Virus record (IMG/VR): IMGVR_UViG_3300043772_003377
Coordinates: 40,514-104,513 of that record
Length of the DNA stretch: 64,000 nt
Reading direction: 5' to 3' (one strand)
Source: a virus
The translations under genes and the position numbers were made by a program. Shown piece by piece: positions 31,538 through 41,087 of this stretch (position 1 is the stretch's first letter; each line of letters opens with the position of its first letter). The notes under the pieces were generated by a model. That model was not told where the DNA came from, searched no databases, and saw only the letters and a program-made list of their open reading frames with translations.

Positions 31538-34369
31538 ATGTCAAATCAAAATATTAATCATTGGGCTAACTCAAAATGGTTTCCTAAGTTGTCTTTGGGG
31601 TCTTACGATATGTCATTAACTACTGACGAGACTGAATTTAATCAGGAAGTAGTGTTTTCGCCATATCTAATATCTCAAACATATGGTAATAAATTACCTT
31701 TTTATTTTGATTTAAATAATTCAGGTACTACTCAAAACATTGTTTTAAATTACAAAGAATATAATGCAGATAACATAATAGTTTCTCAGAACTATTATAA
31801 TCCTAATAATGAAAACCTTAGTTGTTTTACTTCATCAACATCTTGTGATATTGGATTAACAGGTACAGATAATGGACTCGTAAATAAAATGACAGGAGAG
31901 ACCATAACATTTACAAATGGATTATTAAGCAATAGTTCAAAATTTGATAGATTACATTTTGATAGAAGATTAAAATTATTTCAAGTTACGGGTTACACTC
32001 AATCACCTAATGTTAAATTTTCAGGTATACAAAACACGACCCTATATGAGGTTGTTAGTAAAGAAGATTCATCATTTGGGAAATATCACGAATTGTATGG
32101 AGGATTTTACCAAGGATTTTATAAATTATTTGGTTATGATTATGAAATTTTTCCTGAGAGATTTAATAAGGGATGGTCAGTTGAGATGTTAATGAGGCCT
32201 AGATTATATGATGAATATAGTCCTGGTTTGGGTGAAACAACATTAAATCAAATATACCCTAATAACAAAAATATATTCTTTTATTTTGGTACTAGATCCG
32301 AAAACAAATATTACCATCATGCGGATGGAACACCAAATTGTTTTACAGGATATACCAGAGTTACATCGGATTTAACGGGGGTAACCACTTGTTCTTGTTG
32401 TAATGAAAATATTACAAATAGTAGGTGTATCTTTATATATCCCCCACGATCAGTTAATGGGGTTCACGACCCTCACGTAAATTACGGGTGTAGTAGTTGT
32501 AATGGTGATAAAAATGTTAGCGTTACCTGTGGATGTAATTGTTATAAAACAGAATGTGAAACTTGTGGTTGGGAATGTCAAACACATAAATGCGACACAA
32601 TTATAACCGCATCAACGACTACCACAACAACCACAATAATTGATGATTGTACAATCACTACCACTTGTAGTGAAATTTGTCAAACTTGCTCTGATTGTTC
32701 AGATTGTGACACTTGCGAAGAGACTTTCGATTCAATAGAGGATACTTGTGAGAAAAACCCATTATATGATGGAATGTCAAATGCGTTTGCGTTAAAACTT
32801 TGCGGAGACCCAAAAAACCCTCAAATAGGTGTTAGATTTTTAAGATTTACCGGTGATTGTGTTACGACAGGGACTTGTGAAACAGGTAACACATATAGTA
32901 CAGGATATACAATAACAGAATATTGTACACCACCAATTTACTCAAGATGTCAAAAAGAAAACCCGTCTTGGTTAGATATTGAACATTGGTTTCAGGTTAA
33001 TGTTGTTTGGGAACGATATACATTTTTAGATGAATGTGATTTAAAATATAGAGGAGGTTTATCAGACATAACCAAAAAAATATTTTTAGAATCTTTAGCG
33101 AATAACACGGCCTCGTTAATTACCACTCCTTATACTAACGGTAAAAAAACAGCGTTACAGATGGAGTTAGTTAATTTAAATGAAAAATGGTTATTAGATG
33201 GTAAATTTAGAAAAGGTAGATTAAAAATCTATGTTAACGGTAAATTACACGATACTATTGAGGATTTTGAGGAGATAATTCCAAGGGCGTTAAATACCGA
33301 CAAGGAAAGACAAATTGGAGTTCCGTTTAATATTTCTTGGGGTGGGGGAACTCAAGGACTTAGAGACCACTTAGTTTTTAGTTCATCAACTCAATTAGAA
33401 GGACCATATATACAAGACCCCGAATTATTTCCTACAAATGTATTGTCAGGAACAACTTTTAGTGGTTTAAACACTAACATACAAATAGAACAAAATTTTG
33501 CAGGAACTTTTGAGGGCGGGATTTCTCAGTTTAGAATGTACATAGAACCTTTAAGTGCTCCTGAAGTAAAACATAATTTCAAAATTTTAAAGGATCAGTT
33601 CATTATGTTTGACCCTGATTGTCCTAATTGTAATACGACATTTTGTGAGCCTAATGATTTCGAATACGATATTTTAACTACCACAACAACAAGTATGGAA
33701 TTATTCCAAGACTTGGGATTTGGATTGGGTAGGGAATTAAAAATTGATAAAAGGGATTTAAATTATTTAATTGAGAATAAAATTAATTTACCGAAAACTT
33801 TATTAACTGAAAAGTATTGGGATGCCGATGGATGGTGGGGTAATCAAAAAAATACACCTCATTGTGTCGGATTTTCTTGGGCTCATTGGATTGATGACGG
33901 ACCAATAAAACACGTGGGTCTCAAACCAAATACTGACCCTGTTTTAATTTATCGAAATGCTCAAAAATTAGATGAATGGCCGGGAGAAAATTATAATGGA
34001 ACTTCAGTTAGAGGAGGAGCTAAATACTTAAAAAGTGTTGGAAAAATAAAATCATATTTATGGACTTTCAATATAAACACTTTAATACAAACATTATTAA
34101 CTCAAGGACCTGTTGTGGTTGGAACAAATTGGTATACGGGAATGTTTTATCCGAATAAAGACGGATTAATAAAATTAAGTGGTAGAGTTGCCGGTGGACA
34201 TGCTTACGTATTAAATGGTGTTAACACTAAAAAACAACAATTTAGAATAAAAAATAGTTGGGGGAAATCTTGGGGATTATCAGGACACGCTTTTATAAGT
34301 TTTTCTGATATGCAAAGATTAATAAAAGAAAATGGTGAAATTTGTTTAGCGGTTGAGAATAATTTTTAA
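31538..34369 (+). CDS. Virion protein with C-terminal papain-like cysteine peptidase
   Basis: 943 residues. The N-terminal part is beta-rich and contains a lectin-like region (FNKGWSVEMLMRPRLYDEYS). Residues about 284-406 are Cys-rich with CSCCNEN, CGCNC and CQTCSDCSDCDTC, and include Thr-rich runs. The C-terminal ~200 residues form a C1 papain-like peptidase: oxyanion Gln770, nucleophile Cys776 (HCVGFSWA), His888 (GGHAYVLNGV) and Asn906 (KNSWGKSWG). The Gln-to-Cys spacing of six equals papain's, so the active site looks intact. It starts the plus-strand fibre region. Likely role: a tail or virion protein that can cleave a host or virion protein. Confidence 0.85.
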   Translation: MSNQNINHWANSKWFPKLSLGSYDMSLTTDETEFNQEVVFSPYLISQTYGNKLPFYFDLNNSGTTQNIVLNYKEYNADNIIVSQNYYNPNNENLSCFTSSTSCDIGLTGTDNGLVNKMTGETITFTNGLLSNSSKFDRLHFDRRLKLFQVTGYTQSPNVKFSGIQNTTLYEVVSKEDSSFGKYHELYGGFYQGFYKLFGYDYEIFPERFNKGWSVEMLMRPRLYDEYSPGLGETTLNQIYPNNKNIFFYFGTRSENKYYHHADGTPNCFTGYTRVTSDLTGVTTCSCCNENITNSRCIFIYPPRSVNGVHDPHVNYGCSSCNGDKNVSVTCGCNCYKTECETCGWECQTHKCDTIITASTTTTTTTIIDDCTITTTCSEICQTCSDCSDCDTCEETFDSIEDTCEKNPLYDGMSNAFALKLCGDPKNPQIGVRFLRFTGDCVTTGTCETGNTYSTGYTITEYCTPPIYSRCQKENPSWLDIEHWFQVNVVWERYTFLDECDLKYRGGLSDITKKIFLESLANNTASLITTPYTNGKKTALQMELVNLNEKWLLDGKFRKGRLKIYVNGKLHDTIEDFEEIIPRALNTDKERQIGVPFNISWGGGTQGLRDHLVFSSSTQLEGPYIQDPELFPTNVLSGTTFSGLNTNIQIEQNFAGTFEGGISQFRMYIEPLSAPEVKHNFKILKDQFIMFDPDCPNCNTTFCEPNDFEYDILTTTTTSMELFQDLGFGLGRELKIDKRDLNYLIENKINLPKTLLTEKYWDADGWWGNQKNTPHCVGFSWAHWIDDGPIKHVGLKPNTDPVLIYRNAQKLDEWPGENYNGTSVRGGAKYLKSVGKIKSYLWTFNINTLIQTLLTQGPVVVGTNWYTGMFYPNKDGLIKLSGRVAGGHAYVLNGVNTKKQQFRIKNSWGKSWGLSGHAFISFSDMQRLIKENGEICLAVENNF

Positions 34370-34371
34370 TT

Positions 34372-35295
34372 ATGAGTAATTTTATTGAAATAAAAAGTGT
34401 TAATTATGATGGGGAGGAAGCCAATATTCTTTTCACCCCATATCAAGAATCTAACGTTATAAATTTAGGAATTGTAACTTTACCATTCATATTTGAACCT
34501 GATTTATTAGTTCCGCCAAAAAATATTTACGGAAATTATACGATATTAGTTAAAGGAAGTAATTGTCCTTATATTTTAAATGTTCCGTCGCCGCCACCCA
34601 CTCCAACACCTACTCCAACACCAAGACCAACAAGGACTCCAACTCCCACACCCACCCCAACTCCTACCCCAACCGAAACTTGTCCCACACCAACACCAAC
34701 TCCAACTCCCACACCAACACCAACTCCATTTGTGGAATCGGCATTTTTATTTATTGAACCGGTTTCAGGATCCTCAGCAATTGGTCAATGGATGTATGAT
34801 AATGGTTCCAATTTCTTTGGTTTCACCAACGCGTCTCAGCCGGCTCAAAATCAACCCCAATTTAATATTGATATGAATTTGTACGTTGATTTTGGCGCAT
34901 GGACTTGCGGTCAATTTCCAAAAATTATTAGTCAATTAGTTCCACAAACTACTGGTGGTTTAGATTCTTTTGGTAACTTAAAAGTTGCTTACAATTTTTT
35001 AACAACGGAAGTTCCTGAAAATTATGTGGGTGGAGAAGCTTGGTACACTTGGATAATACCGGTTTCGTTAACAAATAATGAAACACAAACAATGATTGAT
35101 ATAAACACGAATAATAGTCCTAATTTAATGACCGCAGTATCTACTGAAGGTGCAATAAATTCTTACACATTTACTTATTCGGGAACAACAATACCTAAAA
35201 CAACTTATAAAGTTTATACAACTTTCCCTAATACAATTTTCCAAATAAACAATAGTCAGAATATTTATTTCAAAGGTAATACTATATCACCTTAA
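34372..35295 (+). CDS. Virion protein with PT-repeat linker
   Basis: 307 residues. The N-terminal 75 residues form a beta-domain (MSNFIEIKSVNYDGEEANIL, TLPFIFEPDLLVPP), followed by a Pro-Thr repeat of about 45 residues. The C-terminal 185 residues are another beta-rich domain (IGQWMYDNGSNFFGF, FPKIISQLVPQTTGGLDSF). It follows the papain-fusion gene after two bases and precedes a fibre gene. PT linkers are flexible spacers in fibres and adhesins. A structural or receptor-binding role is likely; the end domains are unrecognised. Confidence 0.65.
   Translation: MSNFIEIKSVNYDGEEANILFTPYQESNVINLGIVTLPFIFEPDLLVPPKNIYGNYTILVKGSNCPYILNVPSPPPTPTPTPTPRPTRTPTPTPTPTPTPTETCPTPTPTPTPTPTPTPFVESAFLFIEPVSGSSAIGQWMYDNGSNFFGFTNASQPAQNQPQFNIDMNLYVDFGAWTCGQFPKIISQLVPQTTGGLDSFGNLKVAYNFLTTEVPENYVGGEAWYTWIIPVSLTNNETQTMIDINTNNSPNLMTAVSTEGAINSYTFTYSGTTIPKTTYKVYTTFPNTIFQINNSQNIYFKGNTISP
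34586..34730 (+). repeat. PT-coding microsatellite-like repeat
   Basis: Reiterated CCAACA/CCAACT/CCTACC/CCCACA codons encode a Pro-Thr linker. Synonymous codons vary, so it is not a perfect DNA repeat, but short exact blocks recur. A related PT tract lies at 49541-49622. Confidence 0.75.
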
Positions 35296-35306
35296 TCTAC
35301 CTTAAA

Positions 35307-36293
35307 ATGAGTTTTAATTATAAAAATCCGTTAACCCCCCTAACTGCTTTAGGTAACATAAGTACCAAAAGAGATGACGTATTTGGTACACACTTTAGTA
35401 TTTTATCTACGGGTGGTTATATGGAGGTGTTTAGTCTCGATGATTTAATATATAGTATACCACCATCTACAACAGGTTTAATAAAATTTTCAGGGAATAC
35501 GATACCAATACAATTTAACAAAGGTAGTGGTTCTGTATTTTCACCAGATGTTTTAACTCTTAATTCAGATAATTTTTCTTCAGGTAGAAGAAGAATTGGT
35601 ATGTTGGTTTATGTTAAGGAAGTTGACCAAGTTTACCAATATCAAATACCAAATTTTGATTCGTTATGGTCTTCAGTTACGGGAGCGACAGGACCTGGAG
35701 GGAACACAACAATATTTTCAAATTTTGGAACAACAATCAAAAATAACTCGGTTCAAGGTCAAAATTTTATTAATTCTTGGACAGGTTCAACAATTGAAGG
35801 TATTAGTGGTAATACGAGAAGTAATTCTAATTGGATTAAATATTATGGGACAACGTTAGCGATAACAGGTGGGACATATGATTCGACAACCAACACTCTC
35901 GATTTAGTTAACATAACGGGGGGTTCGATTTCTATATCTGGATTCAGTTCTTTTACTGGTGGTTCGGGTAATTGTGTTACAGAATTGTTTGTAGATGAAA
36001 TAAGTTCTTGTTTAACCGCGATAACAATCAATAACGAATTAATTGTATTAAGTGGTATAACATTAACTGGTAATATAATTCCGTCTTCAGATGGTCAATC
36101 TGATATTGGAAGTCCTATAAAAAGGTTTAGAGATATAAACACAATTAGTGGAACATCGACCATATGGTCGGCAACGACAAAAATTTATACACCCGAAGTT
36201 GACTTAGGTTTAGATAGTTTGGGTAATAGTAGAATAATAACACCAGATAGTTCCGTATTGAATAACGATATTTTATCGGGAGGAACATTTTAA
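35307..36293 (+). CDS. Tail fibre-like protein
   Basis: 328 residues, Gly/Ser/Thr/Asn rich. The N-terminal part has YMEVFSLDDLIYSIPPSTTG and a module FSSGRRRIGMLVYVKEVDQV that also appears in the protein at 49979-50464 (YERRRAGMIVGVGDGEVYYK). A collagen-like VTGATGPGGNT and the C-terminal IGSPIKRFRDINTISGTSTI with NSRIITPDSS are typical of phage tail fibres. It has an 11-base gap from the upstream gene and shares the fibre transcript. Likely trimeric fibre segment. Confidence 0.7.
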   Translation: MSFNYKNPLTPLTALGNISTKRDDVFGTHFSILSTGGYMEVFSLDDLIYSIPPSTTGLIKFSGNTIPIQFNKGSGSVFSPDVLTLNSDNFSSGRRRIGMLVYVKEVDQVYQYQIPNFDSLWSSVTGATGPGGNTTIFSNFGTTIKNNSVQGQNFINSWTGSTIEGISGNTRSNSNWIKYYGTTLAITGGTYDSTTNTLDLVNITGGSISISGFSSFTGGSGNCVTELFVDEISSCLTAITINNELIVLSGITLTGNIIPSSDGQSDIGSPIKRFRDINTISGTSTIWSATTKIYTPEVDLGLDSLGNSRIITPDSSVLNNDILSGGTF

Positions 36294-36302
36294 AAGTAAA
36301 GA

Positions 36303-36310
36303 TATTTATA
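36303..36310 (+). promoter_or_regulatory. TATTTATA element upstream of 36326-37825
   Basis: TATTTATATAAAA, with the octamer starting 23 bases before the ATG at 36326 and followed by an A-rich leader. Confidence 0.45.
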
Positions 36311-36325
36311 TAAAAAAACAAAAAA

Positions 36326-37825
36326 ATGGCAAATAGAAGTACAACGTTTTTATTAAAAAACTCAACAACATCAGGAGCGACATTACCCTCAGTATTAAAA
36401 GGTGAACCATTGGTTAACCTATATAATGGTATTATGTATTTTTCGGGTGTTACGGGTGGTGACTTTACTACGGGTAATACGAATACAAGTTATTTTGAGG
36501 TTGGTTCTCATTTAACAAACTTAAAACTGGATGGGCGTATACAAAAATACGATAATACTACGGCTTTAAGTGGTAAGTTCTTGTCGGGTACATCTCAAGG
36601 ATTTGTTTTGGCGGATATTACCCAAATTGGGGGTATTTCAGATTTTGATTATTATCCTTTAACCAATACTTTTGTAATAACCGCGTCAGACTCATCAACG
36701 TATTCGGCAACCGTTACTTCAGTTTCAGGTTTAACCGTAAATGGTGATTTGTCGGTAACTGGAAATACAAATACAAACAATATTTACGTAACGACTTCAG
36801 CGATTACAAATAATCTATCAATTACAGGAACAGGTTATTATAGTCAAACCGCAACGGGTGCGAGCTCAAACGAACTCGTTAATTACGGTACTTTAACAGG
36901 ATTTTCACAAACGAATGATGTTTATGTTACAGGTTCTACTTTAACTCCGGCGGATAATAATACTAACACACAATCATCTCAATTATTATATCACGGAACT
37001 CCTATCGGTGGACCATATACAATAGATACTGAAAACACTTATACCACAGGAGGTACTTATTCGGCGGGAACTATAACGTTCACAAAAAACGACTCAACAA
37101 CCTATCAAGTAACAGGAATTGATGGTACTGATACATATGTGACAGGATTTACGTATAATCCGTCAAACAATACTTTAACTATTTCCAGAAATGAAGGTGA
37201 ACCTGATTTAACCGCGTATATAGATTCTGTATCGGGTTTAACAATAAATGGTAATTTAAATGTAACAGGAACAACAACTACAGGAACTATTAGTGCGACA
37301 ACTTATGACACTAACTTAACACCTGGTACCGTTGTATATGTTAATGGGTCAGGTGAATTGACGAGTGAAAATGAGTTTAGTTATAATGATGGTACAAAAA
37401 CTCTAACCGTTGATAATATTTTAGCGAATCAGAATGTTATAATTAATGGTGATTTAACGGTATTTGGTGCTGCGATATCCGCGTTCACGACAAACCTATA
37501 TGTTGAAGATAAAAATATTACTCTAAACTATAATCCAACAGGTAGTACGTCAGCAACTTCAGTAAATGCGGGATTCACAATACAAGACGGAAATGGAACT
37601 GGTGGTGGTGATGTTAATTTTGATATTATTAGATTACAAAATCTATCCGGAGTTACGGTTGGTGAATATACTTCCGACACAGGTTATACTAATAGAGGCT
37701 GGATTACCCAATTAAATGACATTGTAATTAGAAGTACAGATGTTGTTGATGAGGGAGGTGCTAACTCAGTAACAGGTGTTAGAGTCTTATGTGAACGGGA
37801 TATTTTAGATGGAGGTTCTTATTGA
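36326..37825 (+). CDS. Tail fibre protein with shared N-terminus
   Basis: 499 residues. The N-terminus MANRSTTFLLKNSTTSG matches that of the next fibre (MANRNSTFLLKRSN), suggesting the same attachment site on the tail. The body consists of Thr/Ser/Gly/Asn-rich beta-strand repeats (VNGDLSVTGNTNTNNIYVT, LNVTGTTTTGTISATTY) typical of a beta-helix. The C-terminus ends with VRVLCERDILDGGSY after a segment beginning QDGNGTGGGDVNFDII, found in many phage fibres. It precedes a good terminator. Confidence 0.75.
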   Translation: MANRSTTFLLKNSTTSGATLPSVLKGEPLVNLYNGIMYFSGVTGGDFTTGNTNTSYFEVGSHLTNLKLDGRIQKYDNTTALSGKFLSGTSQGFVLADITQIGGISDFDYYPLTNTFVITASDSSTYSATVTSVSGLTVNGDLSVTGNTNTNNIYVTTSAITNNLSITGTGYYSQTATGASSNELVNYGTLTGFSQTNDVYVTGSTLTPADNNTNTQSSQLLYHGTPIGGPYTIDTENTYTTGGTYSAGTITFTKNDSTTYQVTGIDGTDTYVTGFTYNPSNNTLTISRNEGEPDLTAYIDSVSGLTINGNLNVTGTTTTGTISATTYDTNLTPGTVVYVNGSGELTSENEFSYNDGTKTLTVDNILANQNVIINGDLTVFGAAISAFTTNLYVEDKNITLNYNPTGSTSATSVNAGFTIQDGNGTGGGDVNFDIIRLQNLSGVTVGEYTSDTGYTNRGWITQLNDIVIRSTDVVDEGGANSVTGVRVLCERDILDGGSY

Positions 37826-37850
37826 GTTTAATATCTCAAAATAATAAATT

Positions 37851-37879
37851 AAAAGGAAGGTTTTACCTTCCTTTTTTTG
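37851..37879 (+). terminator. Rho-independent terminator
   Basis: Stem of nine bases (37852-37860 with 37866-37874), loop TTTTA, followed by a T-run. It ends the transcript from the fibre gene that finishes at 37825. Confidence 0.85.
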
Positions 37880-37888
37880 TTTATATTA

Positions 37889-37896
37889 TATTTATA
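37889..37896 (+). promoter_or_regulatory. TATTTATA element upstream of 37938-41087
   Basis: TATATTTATAAAT, with the octamer 49 bases before the ATG at 37938 and directly after the terminator. It would restart transcription for the large fibre and the lectin-like genes. Confidence 0.45.
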
Positions 37897-37937
37897 AATT
37901 GAGGTTATATAATCTTATAAATTTATAGGTCATATAT

Positions 37938-40900
37938 ATGGCAAATCGAAATTCAACGTTTTTATTAAAACGTTCAAATATTATTGATAAAGTCCCAAAT
38001 CTTACGGGACTCACAATTGGGGAATTGGCTCTAAACACGGCAGATTCAAAGTTATATACAATTTTTACATCAGGAACAACAGGTGCTACAGAAGTTAGAC
38101 AAATTGGTTGGGATAGAGTTAGTAGAACTGGTGATACAATCACAGGTGATTTATATGTAACAGGAAAAACAATAACAAATCAACTACAAGTAACGGGAGG
38201 AACATTAACTTCAGGTTATGTTTTAACTTCAGATGGTGTTGGAAACGCTACTTGGGTTTCTCCAACAATTGTTTCCGGTTATTATCTACCTCTGTCAGGT
38301 GGTACCGTAACAGGTGGAACTAGTTTTAATAGTGGTCTAACGGCAAATACAATTTATACGGATTATATTGATTTTAATACAAATCCAACCGTACCTTCTC
38401 CAACAGGAGGAACACTTTATTTTGATTCAAATGAAAACGCTTTATCATACAAACCATTAACAAATCAAAATGATGTTACGGTTAATTTAGGTCAAGAATC
38501 GTTAATTAAAATTTACAATAATTTAGGATATCAAATTAATAATGGTCAAGTTTTACATATAACAGGTGCAACTGGTGGGGTACCAACGGTTGCGTTAGCG
38601 AACGCTTCAAAATTGGGGACAACATTTACTGAAAGTATCGCTCAAACTTCGGGTGTTGCGACTCACGACATACCGACAGGGGAATTTGGTTTTATGACAA
38701 ACTTTGGTATTGTTAGGGATTTAAACACAACCGCGTTTACCGTAGGTCAAGAAGTTTTTTTGTCAGACACTATTGATGGTGCCTTAACCAATGACCCAAA
38801 TAATATTGCCTTCACATCAAGGATATCGACCGTTGGATATTGTATCGAATCTGACCCAACTAATGGAAAGATACTTGTTGTAATAACAAATGAAAATGCG
38901 TTACAAAGTTTAACTCAACAAGAAATAAATGTTTTATTAGGTAATACGATTTCAACCGGTGCGTATTTTTATACGGGAGCAACAACTGCGTCAACAACAA
39001 CAATAAATGTATCACCAGTTAGAGGGTGGATAGTTTATAACACAGGAAGTCAGTACGCGACAAATCCTTTAGTTCTTAATGTTTATTATAGTGGTGGTAC
39101 AAATTTACCAGTTACGGGTTTAACTAGTTCATCCGACACTTATTTATTAGTTAATAGTGGCGGTACTTTATATCAAACAAACACATTCCCATCACCAGAG
39201 GAGAGAAGATATAATATATTTTTAGGTAGGGTAGTTCATCCAAACAAAACAACAATACTAAATGTTGAACAATCTGTGGATTATGATGTTTCCCCATTAT
39301 CATCTCTTAGAGATTTATGGGTTCCGATTAAAATAATAAATGAAGGTGTGGTGCCAAGTCCTAATGGTGCTACTTTAACATTTAAAACTTCATCCGGTAC
39401 TTTTTGGGGTAATGGGATAGGTTTCCCAACAAATGAACTTAATCCAAATTCAATCACCGTACCCGCTTATATTCCGGCGTCTTTTTATTATACAACACAA
39501 ACAGGTGGAACTTTTACCGCAACCACGACAACCGTTGATTCTGAAAATTATGACGTTGGTGGTGTTATAACTAATATACCCGGAGCCGGAAATTACTCGA
39601 CTCAAAGAATTTATATGTCACAAAGTGGTGTGATTAGACTTCAGTATGGTCAAAATTATTATTCCACTTTAGCGAAAGCAATTGCAGCAATACCAAGTGA
39701 GACATTTATTGTTAATCCCGATAATTCATTGGATTGTACTTTAATTGGTTTATTGACCGTTAAAGATGGTACATCAGATTTGAGTAATGCTGATGACGCA
39801 ATTTTTACATTTGTGTCTAAGTTCGGTGAAATTTTAGGTGGTACCGGAGGGATTTCAACCACAACATTACAACAGGCTTATGATAATTCGATTAACCCCG
39901 AAATTGTTACAAATACCACTTTAGGTGGAGTTCAATTTAAAGGGGGTACTGGAAATAATACCGATAAAAATATTATCATTGAAAATAATAGTAGTGTTGA
40001 AACGGGTTATTGGAACGCCGACGGTTCATTGTTCGCTTCGACAATAACTGGGGGTACAACAACAATTAATGGTAATTTAACCGTAACGGGAAATACAAGT
40101 TTACAATCGTTAACTGCGGGGACTAGTACTATAAATGGTAATTTAACCGTAACGGGAAATACAAGTTTACAATCGTTAACTGCGGGGACTAGTACTATAA
40201 ATGGTAATTTAACCGTAACGGGAAATACAAGTTTACAAGGGTTGACCGCGACAACAATTTCGGCAACAACTTACCAAAATTTACCAACTGATATTAGAGT
40301 TACAGGAGCTAGTTATTCGAACAACACGTTCACATATACTAACAATACGGGAGGAACTTTTTCAGTATTATTCAATACCTTAACGGGTTTAACCGTGAAT
40401 GGTAATTTAACCGTAACGGGAAATACGAGTTTACAATCATTAACCGCAGGAACTAGTACCATAAATGGTAATCTATCGGTAACAGGTAATACGTCAATGA
40501 CGGGTACGTTAAGTGTTACGGGTAATACAAATATTAGGTCATTTACAGGAACGAGTGGTTATATATCGGGTAGTGGACAAAATATTTTAACCGTAATTGG
40601 TTCGGGTAATAGTACGACATCACCATTATTTACTGTACAAGGTTCATCGGGTGAATTGTTTAGTGTTACAGATTCATTAACGGGTTCTTTATTTAGTGTT
40701 AATGATATTTCGGGTTTACCAATATTAGAAGTCTTTTCTGATAATAGAATATTACAAGGAAGTTATTTAGCACCATCACTTAATACAACGGTCAGAACAT
40801 CATTAACCGCTGGAACTAATAGTGTTTACTCAATTCCGACAAGTGCTTATACGGGAGCATTTTTCGATTACACCTTAATAAGTACTGGTAGTACGGGTGC

Positions 40901-41087
40901 AAGAGCTGGAACGATTATGTCAATATGGAGTGGTTCAACCACACAATATACTGATGTTTCAACGAATGATATTGGAACAACAACTGGGGTCACATTCTCA
41001 GTCGCGGTCTCAGGTAGTAACGCAGTTCTAAGTAGTTCTGCAACAACAACGGGATGGACATTAAAAACAATTGTTAGGTCAATATGA
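37938..41087 (+). CDS. Large tail fibre with beta-helical repeats
   Basis: 1049 residues. The N-terminus MANRNSTFLLKRSN is shared with the upstream fibre. Around residues 80-130 is a segment GDTITGDLYVTGKTITNQLQ. Residues 710-890 contain repeats of G-N-L-T-V-T-G-N-T-S-L-Q, consistent with a beta-helix shaft. The C-terminal 170 residues (FTVQGSSGELFSVTDSLTGS, NSVYSIPTSAYTGAFFDYTL) look like the receptor-binding head found at the end of many phage fibres. It overlaps the next gene by four bases, so the lectin-like protein is translated with it. Confidence 0.75.
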   Translation: MANRNSTFLLKRSNIIDKVPNLTGLTIGELALNTADSKLYTIFTSGTTGATEVRQIGWDRVSRTGDTITGDLYVTGKTITNQLQVTGGTLTSGYVLTSDGVGNATWVSPTIVSGYYLPLSGGTVTGGTSFNSGLTANTIYTDYIDFNTNPTVPSPTGGTLYFDSNENALSYKPLTNQNDVTVNLGQESLIKIYNNLGYQINNGQVLHITGATGGVPTVALANASKLGTTFTESIAQTSGVATHDIPTGEFGFMTNFGIVRDLNTTAFTVGQEVFLSDTIDGALTNDPNNIAFTSRISTVGYCIESDPTNGKILVVITNENALQSLTQQEINVLLGNTISTGAYFYTGATTASTTTINVSPVRGWIVYNTGSQYATNPLVLNVYYSGGTNLPVTGLTSSSDTYLLVNSGGTLYQTNTFPSPEERRYNIFLGRVVHPNKTTILNVEQSVDYDVSPLSSLRDLWVPIKIINEGVVPSPNGATLTFKTSSGTFWGNGIGFPTNELNPNSITVPAYIPASFYYTTQTGGTFTATTTTVDSENYDVGGVITNIPGAGNYSTQRIYMSQSGVIRLQYGQNYYSTLAKAIAAIPSETFIVNPDNSLDCTLIGLLTVKDGTSDLSNADDAIFTFVSKFGEILGGTGGISTTTLQQAYDNSINPEIVTNTTLGGVQFKGGTGNNTDKNIIIENNSSVETGYWNADGSLFASTITGGTTTINGNLTVTGNTSLQSLTAGTSTINGNLTVTGNTSLQSLTAGTSTINGNLTVTGNTSLQGLTATTISATTYQNLPTDIRVTGASYSNNTFTYTNNTGGTFSVLFNTLTGLTVNGNLTVTGNTSLQSLTAGTSTINGNLSVTGNTSMTGTLSVTGNTNIRSFTGTSGYISGSGQNILTVIGSGNSTTSPLFTVQGSSGELFSVTDSLTGSLFSVNDISGLPILEVFSDNRILQGSYLAPSLNTTVRTSLTAGTNSVYSIPTSAYTGAFFDYTLISTGSTGARAGTIMSIWSGSTTQYTDVSTNDIGTTTGVTFSVAVSGSNAVLSSSATTTGWTLKTIVRSI
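40065..40240 (+). repeat. 66-bp tandem repeat in fibre gene
   Basis: Units start at 40065, 40131 and 40197, 66 bases each (22 residues, ATAAATGGTAATTTAACCGT start). The first two are almost identical and the third diverges in its second half; a fourth degenerate copy starts near 40400. Coding, part of the fibre shaft. Confidence 0.8.
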
